Below are positions 63,517 to 64,000 of a DNA stretch of 64,000 bases, piece after piece. The DNA is from Microtetraspora malaysiensis. Its GTDB lineage: Bacteria; Actinomycetota; Actinomycetes; Streptosporangiales; Streptosporangiaceae. The stretch's first letter is position 1, and every line of letters begins with the position of its first letter. The DNA lies in NCBI RefSeq assembly GCF_001528665.1, contig NZ_BBYJ01000009.1, positions 1-64,000 on the forward strand, written 5' to 3'. A program made the translations under genes and the position numbers. The notes under the pieces were generated by a model. The model worked only from the letters and a program-made list of their open reading frames with translations. It searched no databases and had not been told where the DNA came from.

Positions 63517-64000
63517 GTGGTCACATACATCATCAGGCGGCTGATCTGGGCGGCCGTGATGCTCACCATTGTGAGCATCATCACGTTTGCCATCTTCTTC
63601 CTGGTGCCGCGCCTGGCGGGCGCGACGCCGGAGAGCCTCGCCGCTCGCTACGTCGGCCGTACCGCCAACGCGGAACAGGTGCAGATCGCCGCCGAGAAGC
63701 TCGGCTTCAACGATCCCCTGGTCGTGCAGTACGGACGATTCGCCAAGGGCATCGTCGCAGGCGCGGACTATGACTACGGTCCGGGCGTGGAGCACTGCCC
63801 CGCTCCGTGCTTCGGCTACTCCTTCCTCACCCGGCTGCCCGTCTGGCCGGACCTGCTCGACCGCCTCCCGGTGACGATGTCGCTGGCGTTCGGCGCGGCG
63901 ATCATCTGGGTGCTGGCGGGTGTGGCGACCGGCGTGGTGTCCGCCCTCAAGCGGGGCAGCTTCTTCGACCGGGCGGCGATGACGATCGCGCTCGGCGGCG
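63517..64000 (+). CDS. Oligopeptide ABC transporter permease (DppB type), 3' end outside window
   Basis: The frame is open from GTG 63517 to the window end (161 codons visible). It begins MVTYIIRRLIWAAVMLTIVS, the standard DppB first helix with the Arg-Arg-Leu pattern, then an extracytoplasmic loop (ARYVGRTANAEQVQIAAEKL, a family hallmark) with an unusual Cys pair (HCPAPC), and the second helix (TMSLAFGAAIIWVLAGVATG). It partners the DppC protein. GGGGGG runs about 4-9 bases upstream act as ribosome-binding site. ATPase genes are expected beyond the window. Confidence 0.9.
   Translation, partial: MVTYIIRRLIWAAVMLTIVSIITFAIFFLVPRLAGATPESLAARYVGRTANAEQVQIAAEKLGFNDPLVVQYGRFAKGIVAGADYDYGPGVEHCPAPCFGYSFLTRLPVWPDLLDRLPVTMSLAFGAAIIWVLAGVATGVVSALKRGSFFDRAAMTIALGG

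Overview
The window is very GC-rich, densely coded DNA from an actinomycete. Mycothiol biosynthesis (MshC), actinobacterial families (acVLRF1, DUF3099, DUF3090, SCO1664-type, MSMEG_4193-type phosphatase, dodecin), a fabG-fabI pair ordered like mabA-inhA, and many leaderless promoters with a TAGGCT-like -10 box all point to Actinomycetota. A member of Streptosporangiales (Nonomuraea/Microbispora/Streptosporangium-like) is my best guess, but that is inference. No tRNA, rRNA, insertion sequence, integrase or CRISPR array was seen.

Layout. 1-10 kb: end of a 13E12-type HNH protein, an acVLRF1 ribosome-rescue hydrolase next to an ABC-F ATPase, a tiny HTH protein, a crotonase, an ABC exporter, a sulfotransferase-like gene, an LD-carboxypeptidase. 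10-18 kb: GH15 trehalase/glucoamylase-like enzyme, a YczE/YczR (MocR) divergent pair, TRIC channel and POT peptide transporter, acyl-CoA synthetase. 18-25 kb: two related secreted proteins, a type III polyketide synthase with an ICMT-like methyltransferase, a GNAT protein, moaA and a mobA-DUF6457 fusion. 24.87-24.99 kb: a small RNA gene on the minus strand made of three hairpins with identical C-rich loop cores. 25-32 kb: DUF3099, dodecin, tldD-tldE, fabG-fabI, a repeat-rich surface protein, an aldo/keto reductase. 32.6-37.7 kb: the conserved actinobacterial block uppP - phosphatase - DUF3090 - SCO1664-type - NRDE - mshC.

37.8-51.4 kb: a surface-glycan locus with two GH39-like secreted hydrolases, two paralogous GT2 enzymes, two paralogous CelD/BioF2-type GNAT proteins, a CE4 deacetylase, a cytochrome P450, a flippase fused to a second polytopic membrane domain, and a DPM1-like GT2. 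Strands alternate and neighbouring genes form tight divergent or overlapping convergent pairs. The locus separates mshC from the PAC2-metH block, which lie closer together in mycobacteria, so it looks like lineage-specific material. 52-60 kb: Tat-exported amidase with Met-rich repeats, peptide deformylase, PAC2 protein, metH, HAD phosphatase, membrane protein. 60.5-64 kb: start of an oligopeptide ABC transporter operon that runs off the window.

The most notable items not explained by protein genes are the triple-hairpin small RNA with a 14-bp palindrome inside its promoter, the 16-bp tandem duplication that appears to have fused mobA to a DUF6457 gene, and the glycan locus with its duplicated modules.
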